DNA of 64,000 nt from DAOUJH01 sp965116555 (GTDB lineage Bacteria; Chloroflexota; Dehalococcoidia; Lucifugimonadales; QGNO01). The position numbers were made by a program, and so were the translations under genes. The number at the start of each line of letters is the position of its first letter. Positions within the stretch are counted from its first letter, which is position 1. Of the stretch, positions 15,837 to 24,482 are shown piece by piece. Where the stretch lies: the NCBI GenBank assembly GCA_965116555.1, contig OZ220698.1, positions 1,488,001 through 1,552,000 on the forward strand. Reading direction: 5' to 3'. The notes under the pieces were generated by a model. It searched no databases. It was not told the DNA's origin and saw nothing but the letters and a program-made list of their open reading frames with translations.

Positions 15837-18074
15837 CTAGTGCCTTCCGGGTCTCCACTCGATCACATCCGTCTCCTCCGAGGTGGCCTCGATGCGGACG
15901 GGGAAGCGGTGTCCCATCGCTAGCAGGAGGCCGTCTCCACGGGGGCAGGACAGCAACCACCTCTGGAGGTCTTCCGGCAGGTCAAAGGCGTCGCCGACTG
16001 TCGATATGGCCGCCGCGTCTTGCTGGAGCAGGAGCTTGAAGGCGGCATTCTGTAGCAGGGCGCGACCGCTGTGGCCGGTGATGGTCCTAGACGAGTCCTC
16101 GGAGAGGAGGTCCTGCACGTCCTGGGTGATGAACTGCAGTCCCAGCCGGTGCTTGCGCGCCCGCTTGGCCATGCTAACCATGAAAGCCGCGCCCTCGGGG
16201 TGCTGCATGATCGACCACACCTCGTCCACCACCAGCAGGCGGGGCTTGGGGTCCTGGGCTGCGGCGGCCCACACCGTCTCGGTGCAGACCATCGCGGCGG
16301 CGGGACGCAGCTCCGGCTCGAGCAATCGCAGGTCGAAGACGGTCACCAACGCCTCGTTGTTGAGCAGGTCGTCTCCCTCGTCGGAGAGAAGGTGTCGGAG
16401 GCTGCCGGTGGCGAAGGGCCGGAGCAGCTTTGCCAGGTCGGGGTCTCCCGCTTCGCTCTCCTGAAGATATGCGTAGAAGTCCCTGAAGCCGGTGCGCTCC
16501 CTGGGCTTCGCGTAGTAGCCGGCCAGGGCGTGGTCGAGGGACGCCCTTCGCTCGGCGCCGAGGCCCTCTCCGACCATCACCTCGATGAGCCGTCTCAGGC
16601 TGCCGATGCGCTGGAGCATCTCCTCGGAATCGCCCTTGTCGATGACGAAGGGGTTCATGCCCTCGCCGGGGACTCCGGGGGAGAGCACCCTGCCCCCCGC
16701 CGCCCTCGCCATGTCCGCGTACTCCCCCTCGGGGTCGATGACGTAGGCGGTGACGCCCCGGCACAGGCCCCTCAGAACTCCGAGCTTGGTTGCAAAGCTC
16801 TTGCCCGAGCCGGAGCGTGCCAGCACGGCGGTGTTGGCGTTCAGGTGCGTGCCGTCCCAGGGATCGTAGACCACCGGGGAGCAGGCCCGCATGTCGATGC
16901 CGTAGAGAGTTCCCCGCCTCGTGTCCAGGTCGGGGGGCGAGAAGGGAAAGAGCCGCGCCAGCGAGGACGTGTCCAGCGTCCGCCACACCGCCACGGCGTT
17001 CAGGCCCAGGGGTAGGGTGGACAGGATGCCCTCTCGCTGGCGGAAGGCCAGGTCGTCCAGCTTGCCCAACGTGGCGGCGAAGTGGGCCTTGGCCCGCTGG
17101 GTCATCTCCCTCAGGGAGCTCTCGTCCTTCGCGTGAAGGGTGACGGAAAGGGAGGAATGGAACAACCTCTCCCTGCCCCGTTGCACCTCGTCCCTGAGAC
17201 GGGTCACGTCCTCCAGGGCGATCTGCGCCTCGGGAGACATGGTGCGGCCCCGCTTGAATGAGAGGGACTGGGCCGACTCGAAACGGACCTTCTGCCACTC
17301 CAGCGTCCTCGCCGCCTGCTCGGCGGGTATCGGTCCCAGGTGGATTGACATGTCCATGGGCGCTCCAGCCGCCATGAGGTTTTGGAGGAAGCCGGGGGCC
17401 AGGGAGCGGGGCCACCTGCCCAGGTGGAGGGATCGTACCAGGCGATCTCCCACGCGCACGTGGCGACGGCGAATCTCCACCCGGACCGGCGTGTCCAGAT
17501 CGAACTCCGCAGGGGTCGCTCCCAAGGCGGCCGATGCGAAGAACATCCGCAGACGCTTGCCGTTCAGGGGGTGTACGGACAGCCCGGCCCGCGCCAGCAG
17601 GCCCCGCAGCTCGTCGAAGCGGGGACGCTCGCAGACGGCGTAGAAGCGTCGGTCCAGGATGCCGTCACGGGTCTCAAGGTCGGTCAGCAGCCTTCGGAGG
17701 GACTCCGAGGCGGCCCTGGTCTGCGAGGGCAAGTTGCCGGGTTGGGCTTCGTCGAGGGTCTCCCTGAGCCTGCCCAGGTCCGGCGGGTGCTGGCGGACGA
17801 GGAGCTGCAGGGGGAAGTCGCAGGCGTTGAGCGCCCCGGCGAAGGCCCCCAGCTTCGGCTCGTCCAGCTCCAACCCCATCACCTCGCACACGCCCAGCCT
17901 CACACCGTCCAGCCGGACGGGGCCGTCATCCTCCAGGTGCGAGAGCATGAAGAACAGGGGCAGCTTGGGGGCTGGCGCCTGGGGTCCGGTCGGTTCTTGA
18001 TTCTGCGGAGCGGCGGCCTCTTCGGGACGCCCCTCCGCTTCGCGGGTCTTGTTTCGTCTCAGCAGGTTCTTCAA
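15837..18074 (-). CDS. VirB4/TraC-like T4SS ATPase
   Basis: 745 aa from a TTG start with AAAGGAG upstream. The N-terminal half (about 45-400) is the docking region typical of VirB4. Walker A is ARSGSGKSF (Lys425), followed by VIDPEGEYADMARAAGG; Walker B is RLLVVDEVWSIM (Asp617), then RKHRLGLQFITQDVQDLL. This order (GKS, DPEGEY, DEVW, TQD) is diagnostic for the VirB4 family that powers pilus assembly and substrate transfer at the inner membrane. It lies between the small membrane gene and the coupling protein in the same operon. Confidence 0.9.
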   Translation of the reverse strand: MKNLLRRNKTREAEGRPEEAAAPQNQEPTGPQAPAPKLPLFFMLSHLEDDGPVRLDGVRLGVCEVMGLELDEPKLGAFAGALNACDFPLQLLVRQHPPDLGRLRETLDEAQPGNLPSQTRAASESLRRLLTDLETRDGILDRRFYAVCERPRFDELRGLLARAGLSVHPLNGKRLRMFFASAALGATPAEFDLDTPVRVEIRRRHVRVGDRLVRSLHLGRWPRSLAPGFLQNLMAAGAPMDMSIHLGPIPAEQAARTLEWQKVRFESAQSLSFKRGRTMSPEAQIALEDVTRLRDEVQRGRERLFHSSLSVTLHAKDESSLREMTQRAKAHFAATLGKLDDLAFRQREGILSTLPLGLNAVAVWRTLDTSSLARLFPFSPPDLDTRRGTLYGIDMRACSPVVYDPWDGTHLNANTAVLARSGSGKSFATKLGVLRGLCRGVTAYVIDPEGEYADMARAAGGRVLSPGVPGEGMNPFVIDKGDSEEMLQRIGSLRRLIEVMVGEGLGAERRASLDHALAGYYAKPRERTGFRDFYAYLQESEAGDPDLAKLLRPFATGSLRHLLSDEGDDLLNNEALVTVFDLRLLEPELRPAAAMVCTETVWAAAAQDPKPRLLVVDEVWSIMQHPEGAAFMVSMAKRARKHRLGLQFITQDVQDLLSEDSSRTITGHSGRALLQNAAFKLLLQQDAAAISTVGDAFDLPEDLQRWLLSCPRGDGLLLAMGHRFPVRIEATSEETDVIEWRPGRH

Positions 18075-18092
18075 CTCGTTCTCTCCTTTGCG

Positions 18093-18299
18093 CTAGGGGG
18101 TCGGGAACGGAACCAGGCCGCTTCGGAGCAGGGCGGCGACTCCCTTGGCCAGGAGCACTAGGACCAGACCGACGACGGCCATGACTACGGCGCTCCTGGC
18201 CCTGCCGCCGCCCCGATCATCCGTGCCCTCGGCCGGGGCCGCGCCGGTGGTCGTCAGCGCAGCCCCTGTCAGAATGATTGCCGTAAGAAAGCGACTCAC
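18093..18299 (-). CDS. Small two-helix membrane protein, 68 aa
   Basis: A GTG start overlaps the preceding stop by GTGA. Two hydrophobic segments (about 4-20 and 36-58) are separated by a charged loop (GTDDRGGGRARS). Size and position between the PrgI-like fusion and VirB4 fit an accessory T4SS membrane subunit. There is no family match I can name. Confidence 0.6.
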   Translation of the reverse strand: MSRFLTAIILTGAALTTTGAAPAEGTDDRGGGRARSAVVMAVVGLVLVLLAKGVAALLRSGLVPFPTP

Positions 18300-20023
18300 C
18301 AGGGCCATTTCCATCCGAGAAGGTCGAACCAGCCGCGCAGCCCGTCGGCTGGCGTCTGCTCGGCTGGCGGGTCCTCCGGCTCGGGCTCCGGCAGGGTCAG
18401 CGCCTCGTAGAGGTCGTCGGACCCCACGTAGGAGGCAAGGTCGAGGGACTCGTCCCTGCTGCTGGCGACGGGCTCGCGCTCCACCACCTCCGCCTTGACG
18501 TGCTCGGGGTGGATGATGGTGATGGTCACGTCCTTCTGGATCGTTCTGGCCGGCACGTGGGCATAGGCGTAGGCGGAGACGGTGTGTGTCGTCGTCGTGC
18601 CGTCCTCGTTGGTGACGGTGATTGTGTCGCTGTCGGAGTCGGAGTCGCTGGCCCCGGGCCGGTAGAGGCTCACCGTCTCGGTGATATCCTCCGTCCGCTC
18701 CGGGTGGTGAGTGAGCACGGTCAGCGGCGGGATGGGGATGCTCAGATCCGCCGCGACGCTTGCGTAAACGTCCACGGCGTGAACCATCTCCCCGTCGGGT
18801 ACGGCCAGCGTGAAGCTCATCTCGCCGTTGGGGATGAAGGCGGTGCCGGCGCTCGTCCCGAGATAGACGGCGTTGACCACCCCCGTGATGTGCGTCACCG
18901 CGGCGTCCATGAGGGCCGTCTGGGTGACGCTCTCGTGCCCGGCCACCGTCTGAAGGTCGACCGGGTACTCGATGGAATCGACGCACTCCGACTCGACGAC
19001 GCCGTGTACCGCGCCGGGCACCCAGCCCAAGGAGGTGAGCCTGATGGTGCAAAGCTCGCCCTCGATTTCAGGGAGCGGGTACGGTATCCGGTCGTGGTCG
19101 ACCGTCAGCGCCCCGGCCTGCCCCAGGGTGTCCTCCCAGGACACGGTGATGGACGGAACGGGGCCGTGCAGGGGAAGCGAGTATTCGATGCTCTCCCCCT
19201 GGTCCAGGGTCGCCGCGCCCCAGAATCGGAGGGAACGGCCGTCGCTTCCCCCGAATGCGCGGACCCGGATTTCCAGATCCGTTGCCGCCTTCAGGGTGAC
19301 GGCGGCGCGGTCGCCGGAGACGGTGAGTCTTTCGACGAATACCCGCCGCCCCTCCACCGGCTCCTCGATCTCGAAGTCGATCTCGTCGTGCCAAGGCTCG
19401 TGGCCGTCTGCCAGGGCCGACTGGGGGATGGTGGCGACCGCCGCCACAAGAGCGAGGACGGCCATGACCGGGAGGAACCTCCCCTGCTTCCTTCGGCGCT
19501 TCTCCCTGTCCTTTCCCTTGTCGTTGATGCTGTCCTTGTCCGCCTCCGCCTTCCTGGGCTTGCCGAACCAGCGATGGGGACGGAAGGGCATCCGACCGCC
19601 CGTCTTCTGCCGGCTCTTGCGCCTGGGACGGAGGCTACGCAGGGTCCTGCCCGCCTTCTTCGCCATTAGCCTGAGCGGGCCTGGGCCGGTCTTGACCGGC
19701 TGCACCGGCGCGGGCGGCTCGCTCCGCACCAGCTGGGACGGCGGCCCCGCGTAGAGCCTGGCCCCCAACCGGTACTTCAGCAGGTCGGCGGCCACCAGGG
19801 GCAGCCGCCTCCCGCCTATCTTCCCGACGACGGCGGCCAGCCCGATGAGGCCGAATAGGACGGCAATCCCTATCCTCACCTCGGACGGCCCCACCGGGGC
19901 GTAGCGGTATGCGCCGTAGGACAGGGCGCACACCGCCGTCATCGCCACCACCTGGGGGAAGGTGAACCCCAGCAGCACCCTGTCCTCGGCCTGCACGTGG
20001 GTCGGTACCTCGTGTTCTCTCAT
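18296..20023 (-). CDS. PrgI/VirB3-like N-terminus fused to a secreted domain
   Basis: 575 aa. Residues 1-90 (VPTHVQAEDRVLLGFTFPQV, then two membrane segments and a KYRLGARLYAG end) match the PrgI family, the VirB3-like partner of VirB4 in Gram-positive-type systems. A basic linker follows, then a third membrane segment (about 182-203, ending ALADG, a possible cleavage site), and about 370 residues of beta-rich extracytoplasmic sequence with no recognised family. A Ser-Asp run (SDSDSDSDT) lies near 480. AAGGAG precedes the ATG. The fusion puts a channel component and a surface domain in one chain. Confidence 0.65.
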   Translation of the reverse strand: MREHEVPTHVQAEDRVLLGFTFPQVVAMTAVCALSYGAYRYAPVGPSEVRIGIAVLFGLIGLAAVVGKIGGRRLPLVAADLLKYRLGARLYAGPPSQLVRSEPPAPVQPVKTGPGPLRLMAKKAGRTLRSLRPRRKSRQKTGGRMPFRPHRWFGKPRKAEADKDSINDKGKDREKRRRKQGRFLPVMAVLALVAAVATIPQSALADGHEPWHDEIDFEIEEPVEGRRVFVERLTVSGDRAAVTLKAATDLEIRVRAFGGSDGRSLRFWGAATLDQGESIEYSLPLHGPVPSITVSWEDTLGQAGALTVDHDRIPYPLPEIEGELCTIRLTSLGWVPGAVHGVVESECVDSIEYPVDLQTVAGHESVTQTALMDAAVTHITGVVNAVYLGTSAGTAFIPNGEMSFTLAVPDGEMVHAVDVYASVAADLSIPIPPLTVLTHHPERTEDITETVSLYRPGASDSDSDSDTITVTNEDGTTTTHTVSAYAYAHVPARTIQKDVTITIIHPEHVKAEVVEREPVASSRDESLDLASYVGSDDLYEALTLPEPEPEDPPAEQTPADGLRGWFDLLGWKWPW

Positions 20024-20048
20024 AGCCTTCTCCTTACGTTTCTCCGGT

Positions 20049-20339
20049 CTAGCTCGTGGGGGTCGGCGTGGGCGTGGCCGGGTCGGGCACGGTGGGGTCC
20101 ACCGGGGAGCCGACGACCGCGTTCATCACCAACTCGACGACGCCAAAGGCGACCAGGGCCAGCACGACGCCCGCCAGGGCGGTCATCATGGCGCTCTTGC
20201 CCCGCTCCATCTGGTGGGGCGCTCCGCTGGCCGTCAAATACAGGTAGCTCCCATAGATAAAGAAGCCGACGCCGATGGCACCGACGACACCCAAAAGGAT
20301 GCCCACCAGGTTGCTGATGGTCTGAGTCAGGTCTTCCAT
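20049..20339 (-). CDS. VirB2-like pilin-size membrane protein
   Basis: 96 aa. Two long hydrophobic helices (about 9-36 and 50-76) separated by a short polar loop (TASGAPHQMERGKSAM) and a PT-rich tail fit VirB2/TrbC-type pilins and their Gram-positive counterparts, the subunits of the transfer channel or pilus. No separate signal peptide is visible. GGAG lies 8 nt before the ATG. It sits between VirB6 and the PrgI fusion, the usual neighbourhood. Confidence 0.7.
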   Translation of the reverse strand: MEDLTQTISNLVGILLGVVGAIGVGFFIYGSYLYLTASGAPHQMERGKSAMMTALAGVVLALVAFGVVELVMNAVVGSPVDPTVPDPATPTPTPTS

Positions 20340-20485
20340 GTTTCTTTCTCCTCTCCGGCTCCGTTCTCGGAGCCGCTTGCTCGTCTCTTTCGGTTCCGTC
20401 GTTTCCCCTCGCCTACTGGCACATCGCTCCCACCTCCTTCGCGTTTTCGGTTGGCGCGGGCCGCGCCCGCTGCCGTTAGTCGCCG

Positions 20486-21466
20486 TTACTCCCCTGCGCT
20501 CCTGGGGGACTGGCCTCCCGCGTTCCCGCCGCCCGATGGGGTTGCCACCGAAGCCGCCGAGCTTAGGCCGCCCGCCGCCGCCGATAGCCCCGCACCGGTA
20601 GCCATCGCTCCCACGGCCATCCCTCCCGGCCCTCCGGCGGCTCCGCCCGCTATCAGGCCGATGGTCCGGGCTGACCGCACCATCGAGGCGGGCAGGTTCA
20701 TGCCGAAGTAGAGAGTGGAGAGCCATGCGTCGAAGGTGCCGGCGTTGCCCAGCAAGCTCGGCACCCGGGTCGCCATGTAGACGAAGGCCAGGGACATGAG
20801 CAGCTTCCACACGAGGTCCTGCACCGGCTCGAAGGCGGCGATGGCCGCGACCTCGTTCAAGAAACCGAAGCCCAACGCCAGGGCGATGAGCTGGATGGCC
20901 TGCTGGAACACTGTTGTCATGAACAGGCGAAGCCAGTGGCGGCCCCAGCCCGCCGTGTGGGGCAGGATCCACAGCCCCAACGCGATGGGGGCCAAGGCGA
21001 GCAGAATGTCGATGAGGGCCAGCCGCAGCACCATCTGGATGATGACGTAGAGGACGAAGAATCCGTAGACCATGTACAACGCCGCCAGCAGCAGCGCCAT
21101 GCCGACGCTCCCCGCTTCCACGGCGGTCATCAGCGTGCGGAGGGTGGAGCGCAGCATGTCCCCGGGGGTGACGCCGAGGGAGACGGCAATGAAGCCGGAT
21201 ACGGCGTCGGCCACGTCGATGACCAGGGCGCACCACCACAGGGAAGACGCGGCGGCCACCAGGCCGAGCACGAGGCGCGGGACCATCTCACTCCAGCCCG
21301 CCTGGGGCCGGCCCACGTGGTCGGAGATTATGAGAGTCAGCCCCATCCAGCCCAGGATCACCACCAGGGCGGCGGAGGCGACGGCCCAGACGACCGTCCA
21401 GGCTTGCTGTACCAGGTCGTGGGCATAGGTGAGATTGGGAGGGGTGCCGGTGATGATGTCGCCCAT
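20486..21466 (-). CDS. VirB6/TrbL-like T4SS channel protein
   Basis: 326 aa with about six membrane helices (about 23-48, 66-95, 119-150, 155-175, 185-210, 225-245) and a Gly/Ala/Ser-rich soluble C-terminus. WGRHWLRLFMTTVFQQAIQL in the middle is typical of the VirB6/TrbL family that builds the inner-membrane channel. The start is 3 nt after the previous stop, so translation is coupled. Confidence 0.8.
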   Translation of the reverse strand: MGDIITGTPPNLTYAHDLVQQAWTVVWAVASAALVVILGWMGLTLIISDHVGRPQAGWSEMVPRLVLGLVAAASSLWWCALVIDVADAVSGFIAVSLGVTPGDMLRSTLRTLMTAVEAGSVGMALLLAALYMVYGFFVLYVIIQMVLRLALIDILLALAPIALGLWILPHTAGWGRHWLRLFMTTVFQQAIQLIALALGFGFLNEVAAIAAFEPVQDLVWKLLMSLAFVYMATRVPSLLGNAGTFDAWLSTLYFGMNLPASMVRSARTIGLIAGGAAGGPGGMAVGAMATGAGLSAAAGGLSSAASVATPSGGGNAGGQSPRSAGE

Positions 21467-21469
21467 CGG

Positions 21470-22087
21470 CTACCCGTCCCCGCAGTTGTCGGCGTCCTCG
21501 CCTGACGCGCGCTCGACCACCCCGCAGAGCGTGCCGTGGGTGCCCTCGATCATCCAGCTAGCGAAGGCTTTGGCCCAGCGCTCCGGGCTGAGGGCAGCGA
21601 GGATCTTGTCCCATATGCGCCCCGGTTCATGGAAGGGGATGATGCCGAAGAAGGCTCCCGACTTGCCGTCCTCGGCAACGGCAATCATGACCAGGAGGAA
21701 GGCTCGGTCCTTATCGAGGTCGGGATGCTGGTCGAGCGCCGGGTACTCGAAGCTGTACTCCCACCCGTCGCTGCGCTTCTTCTCGCCGCCTTTGACCCGG
21801 TACATGTTGGTCAGCCAGTCGCCGGTGTCGCCGTCCCGGATGCCGTAGTAGAGGGTCTTGATCTTCCGGTCGAAGAGCGGGCGGGCGACGAACTCGCCGC
21901 CGCCCTTGCGCTCGATGAAATCCCGGTCGGCGTTGACGAGGGTGAGCTCGTCAGCGGGCGGGGTCTGGGCCAGGGCGGGGTTGATTGGGGTGATGGAAAC
22001 CAACGCTGCCAGCAGCAACGCGGCTGCCAGGGGGATGAGCCTCCCGGCTATATCAAGGGTCCGTCGGACGGTCGATTGCGCTCCCAT
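21470..22087 (-). CDS. Secreted protein, first gene of the T4SS operon
   Basis: 205 aa. A Sec signal peptide (hydrophobic about 18-38, ALAQ near 41) precedes a soluble domain (LVNADRDFIERKGGGEFVAR, then KIKTLYYGIRDGDTGDWLTN) and an acidic Cys-containing tail. GAGGAGG lies 8 nt before the ATG. The family is not recognised. Being first and cotranscribed with VirB6, it is probably an extracytoplasmic T4SS accessory or surface factor. Confidence 0.6.
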   Translation of the reverse strand: MGAQSTVRRTLDIAGRLIPLAAALLLAALVSITPINPALAQTPPADELTLVNADRDFIERKGGGEFVARPLFDRKIKTLYYGIRDGDTGDWLTNMYRVKGGEKKRSDGWEYSFEYPALDQHPDLDKDRAFLLVMIAVAEDGKSGAFFGIIPFHEPGRIWDKILAALSPERWAKAFASWMIEGTHGTLCGVVERASGEDADNCGDG

Positions 22088-22185
22088 GCCGTCGCCTCCT
22101 CTTCGATGGGGTTGTGATGTCTGCCCATCGAGTCTGGGGAGGCGAGATAACGAGCGGTATCCCCTGGAAGGGACTACACCGATGA

Positions 22186-22203
22186 AATCCCTTCCGAGGG
22201 ATT
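22186..22203. promoter_or_regulatory. Hairpin in the divergent intergenic region
   Basis: AATCCCT-TCCG-AGGGATT is a perfect 7-bp stem with a 4-nt loop, upstream of the T4SS operon and downstream of its start region. It could be an operator or RNA structure. The 22088-22469 gap has no gene. Confidence 0.35.
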
Positions 22204-22260
22204 ACGCGGGAAGGGGACGATGTGATGTCATGGGGCTGTACAGGGAATGGCGTTTGTGTG

Positions 22261-22456
22261 CAAGTTTGCAGGTCGGGGATTTACAAAGCTGATTCAGGGG
22301 GAAAAGACCCCCCTACAGGACGTGAACAGCGAACACTTTGCGTCAGGGGTCTGTTGCCGCGGAGAGAGCAAAGCCCCCGTATGAAAACGCCAAGTGTGCA
22401 GAGGGCTGAGCGGCGCCCCGGTCGCAAGCGCCAAAGCTGAGAAGGACAAGTTTGCA
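22261..22456 (+). repeat. Three iteron-like CAAGTKTGCA repeats
   Basis: CAAGTTTGCA occurs at 22261-22270 and 22447-22456, and CAAGTGTGCA at 22391-22400, all in one orientation in the gap between the divergent T4SS and DNA-processing operons. Spacing is irregular (130 and 56 nt). They may be protein-binding sites for operon control or an origin; too few to be sure. Confidence 0.35.
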
Positions 22457-22469
22457 GAGGGAGGTCGGA

Positions 22470-23315
22470 ATGTCAGGAAACGGGATCGAGAAGATGGCGG
22501 TCGTTATGACCAGTGAAGAGCAGCACGATATGCGGTTGATGACCCTGTTGCAGAGGATGGTGCGGGAGAAGCGGCTTAAGGGAGCGGCTGAGACTCTGAG
22601 GCTGGACCCCAGGACGGTACAGACGAGTATGGAGCGTGGGGACCTGTCCGAACTGGTGCGGATGGCACTGGAGCGGCACGTGTTGGTGGAGGACGACCAG
22701 CAGGCGGCCCGGCAGCGGGAGCGGACCGACGCGCTGGAGCAGTGGATGGAGACGTTGGAGAAGGAGCTTCACGACAGTATAGAGGCCGTCAAGGGCGAGA
22801 TCGATGAGCTGCGAAAGGACCGGGAATGGAGGTTGGAGTCGTTGGAACAGCGACTCGCCCGCAGGGAGACCCAGCAGGAGAACCTACCCAGGCCAGCAGA
22901 TGCTCTGAACGCAACCGGGTCGACGCCGAAGGCCAGGTTCCCGAAGCGGCGTTACCCCGAGCTGGTGACGAAGGAGCCCGCTCCCGACGACGAGGAGGTC
23001 TTCGGGGAGGCGTGGCCCCTCATCGAGGAGTGGCGGAGGCTCTGGAAGGCTGGACACACCGGCGTGGGCAAGGGTCTGGCCTGGCTGGAGACCGAGCAGC
23101 GAGTCCGTGGGCTGGAGGTGGCCATGCTCGAAGAGCACGGCCTGACCCTGCCGCCGGAGGAGCAGCCGCTGCACGGGCTGTGGCGGAGCACCCAGCTCGA
23201 CTGGCGCAAGGCGACCGTAAGCGAGGTCCGTAGGGCGGTGGCCTGGAGACGTCTGGTGAGGAAGGTGCTCACCTGCGGTCTGTGGCGGAGCCGCTGGTGG
23301 CGGGGGGGCGCTTAG
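22470..23315 (+). CDS. Coiled-coil hypothetical protein, 281 aa
   Basis: Start chosen at 22470 because GGGAGG lies 5 nt upstream. The N-terminus (LMTLLQRMVREKRLKGAAET, LRLDPRTVQTSMERGDLS) looks like a helix-turn-helix-like or ribbon-type binding region. A coiled coil follows at about 75-140 (TLEKELHDSIEAVKGEIDEL), then a Pro-rich link and a C-terminal helical region rich in Trp/Arg. No family identified. As first gene after the divergent control region it could be a regulator or partition-like adaptor. Confidence 0.55.
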   Translation: MSGNGIEKMAVVMTSEEQHDMRLMTLLQRMVREKRLKGAAETLRLDPRTVQTSMERGDLSELVRMALERHVLVEDDQQAARQRERTDALEQWMETLEKELHDSIEAVKGEIDELRKDREWRLESLEQRLARRETQQENLPRPADALNATGSTPKARFPKRRYPELVTKEPAPDDEEVFGEAWPLIEEWRRLWKAGHTGVGKGLAWLETEQRVRGLEVAMLEEHGLTLPPEEQPLHGLWRSTQLDWRKATVSEVRRAVAWRRLVRKVLTCGLWRSRWWRGGA

Positions 23316-23798
23316 GGTTTCGTGAAACTGAGGAGAACATTTGAGCTAGGGGCGCCATGAAAGTCTTCCCTTCGCTCGGCTGTTTGGCTAATAATGGAGT
23401 CAGTTTCAGGCTTTTCCAGCGTTTCGTGCCGAGAAACCTGGAGGGTTCCCGTCCTCCGAATCCGGGACCGGCTGCACAGGATCGAGCACTGCGCTCTCCG
23501 AACGGCCGCCCAGGGGTTCTGACCGGAGGGATCGAGTATTGCGCTCTCCCGACGGGCGCCCCGGAGGGACAAATTCGCAGAGGCTGAGGCGCTTCCCGCG
23601 CTTCGGCCCCTCGGACACCCTGGTCGAATTGCGCCCGCCGCACCGACCGGTTCCTCACAGGTCCTTAGCCCTCGAGGGGTCGTCCGTTCACCACGTCCAG
23701 CGTTCGGCTTTTTGTCACGTGAGGGGGTGGAAACGGCAGCTCGGTTTACGGGTTCCTACGGCATCGAACATCAAGCTTACTAAGGAGGTGTTTAGACT
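23316..23798. other. Long leader region without a gene
   Basis: No supported gene in this 483-nt stretch. It contains the imperfect duplication at 23479-23560 and ends in an AAGGAGG-led mini-ORF at 23799. It is perhaps a long 5' leader of the 24009-25519 pair. Confidence 0.4.
23479..23560 (+). repeat. 32-nt direct repeat, two copies 50 bp apart
   Basis: The segments 23479-23510 and 23529-23560 match at 27 of 32 positions (shared core TGCGCTCTCC, flanked by GGATCGAG and CGCC). They may be a regulator site or a small duplication. Confidence 0.5.
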
Positions 23799-23876
23799 AT
23801 GGAGGCATTAGGCATCGGCTGGCTGCTGCTCAGGCGGTTCACGGCGCGGCATCCGGCAGGCAGGTTCCGACGCTGA
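23799..23876 (+). CDS. SD-led 25-aa mini-ORF
   Basis: A strong TAAGGAGG site precedes ATG, and the product is MEALGIGWLLLRRFTARHPA plus five residues. It is hydrophobic then basic and ends just before the hairpin at 23914-23942. It could be a leader peptide for attenuation or a small membrane peptide. Evidence is the ribosome site and position only. Confidence 0.4.
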   Translation: MEALGIGWLLLRRFTARHPAGRFRR

Positions 23877-23913
23877 CCGAGCGGGCTTCGGCCCCTCACA
23901 ACCTATTCAACGC

Positions 23914-23950
23914 AAGGGTCGTCTCCACCAGGGGCGGCCCTTCTTCTTTG
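23914..23950 (+). terminator. Intrinsic terminator or attenuator
   Basis: AAGGGTCGT (23914-23922) pairs with GCGGCCCTT (23934-23942) with two G-U pairs, and TTCTTCTTTG follows. It sits between the mini-ORF and the next gene. Confidence 0.55.
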
Positions 23951-24008
23951 CCCGCGCGAGGGCGGAGATGACGGCAACACACAAGCTGAAGCACTAAGGA
24001 GGTGCGTA

Positions 24009-24482
24009 ATGACGACGGCGACATTGGTAGCAGGCAATCGGACAATGGACACGGAGGACAGACCCAGGCGCAGCCTGGAGGAGTTGGTCGACCAACTCTT
24101 CGCCGCGATGGGATTCGCGGTGGCTCAGGAGCCGACGGCAGAGCAGAGCGCGACGCGCTCGATCCACGAGGCCCGGCGGCTCAGGCAGGCGGGAGACGTG
24201 GACGGTGCCCTGGCGGTCCTCGCCGGGGTGGACATGGGAAGGGTCGAGACAAGGGAGGCCCGCTGGATCTTCTCGGAGTGGACACAGCTGGTCAGGCGGC
24301 GGTTCGGCGGACGGGAGGCGTTGGTCTACAGCCAGGGCACTGGTCGGGCTGCCGCCCTGGTTCCGCAGGGGGACGGCGGGACCCTGGAGGTCGCTGCGGT
24401 CCTGGGGATGCGCTGGCGGCCGGGCAAGGTCGTCTCGGGACGCAGCCTGCGGGGGCTCCGGCCCCTGGCGGGGGGTGCGTGA
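24009..24482 (+). CDS. Hypothetical protein upstream of the primase
   Basis: 157 aa, with AAGGAGG 6 nt before the ATG. A helical N-terminal half (SLEELVDQLFAAMGF, then SIHEARRLRQAGDVDGALAV) precedes a small beta-rich C-terminal part (EALVYSQGTGRAAALVPQ). The middle resembles a TPR-like helix pair. The stop overlaps the primase start (TGATG), so the two are translationally coupled. Function is unknown, perhaps a primase partner. Confidence 0.6.
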   Translation: MTTATLVAGNRTMDTEDRPRRSLEELVDQLFAAMGFAVAQEPTAEQSATRSIHEARRLRQAGDVDGALAVLAGVDMGRVETREARWIFSEWTQLVRRRFGGREALVYSQGTGRAAALVPQGDGGTLEVAAVLGMRWRPGKVVSGRSLRGLRPLAGGA

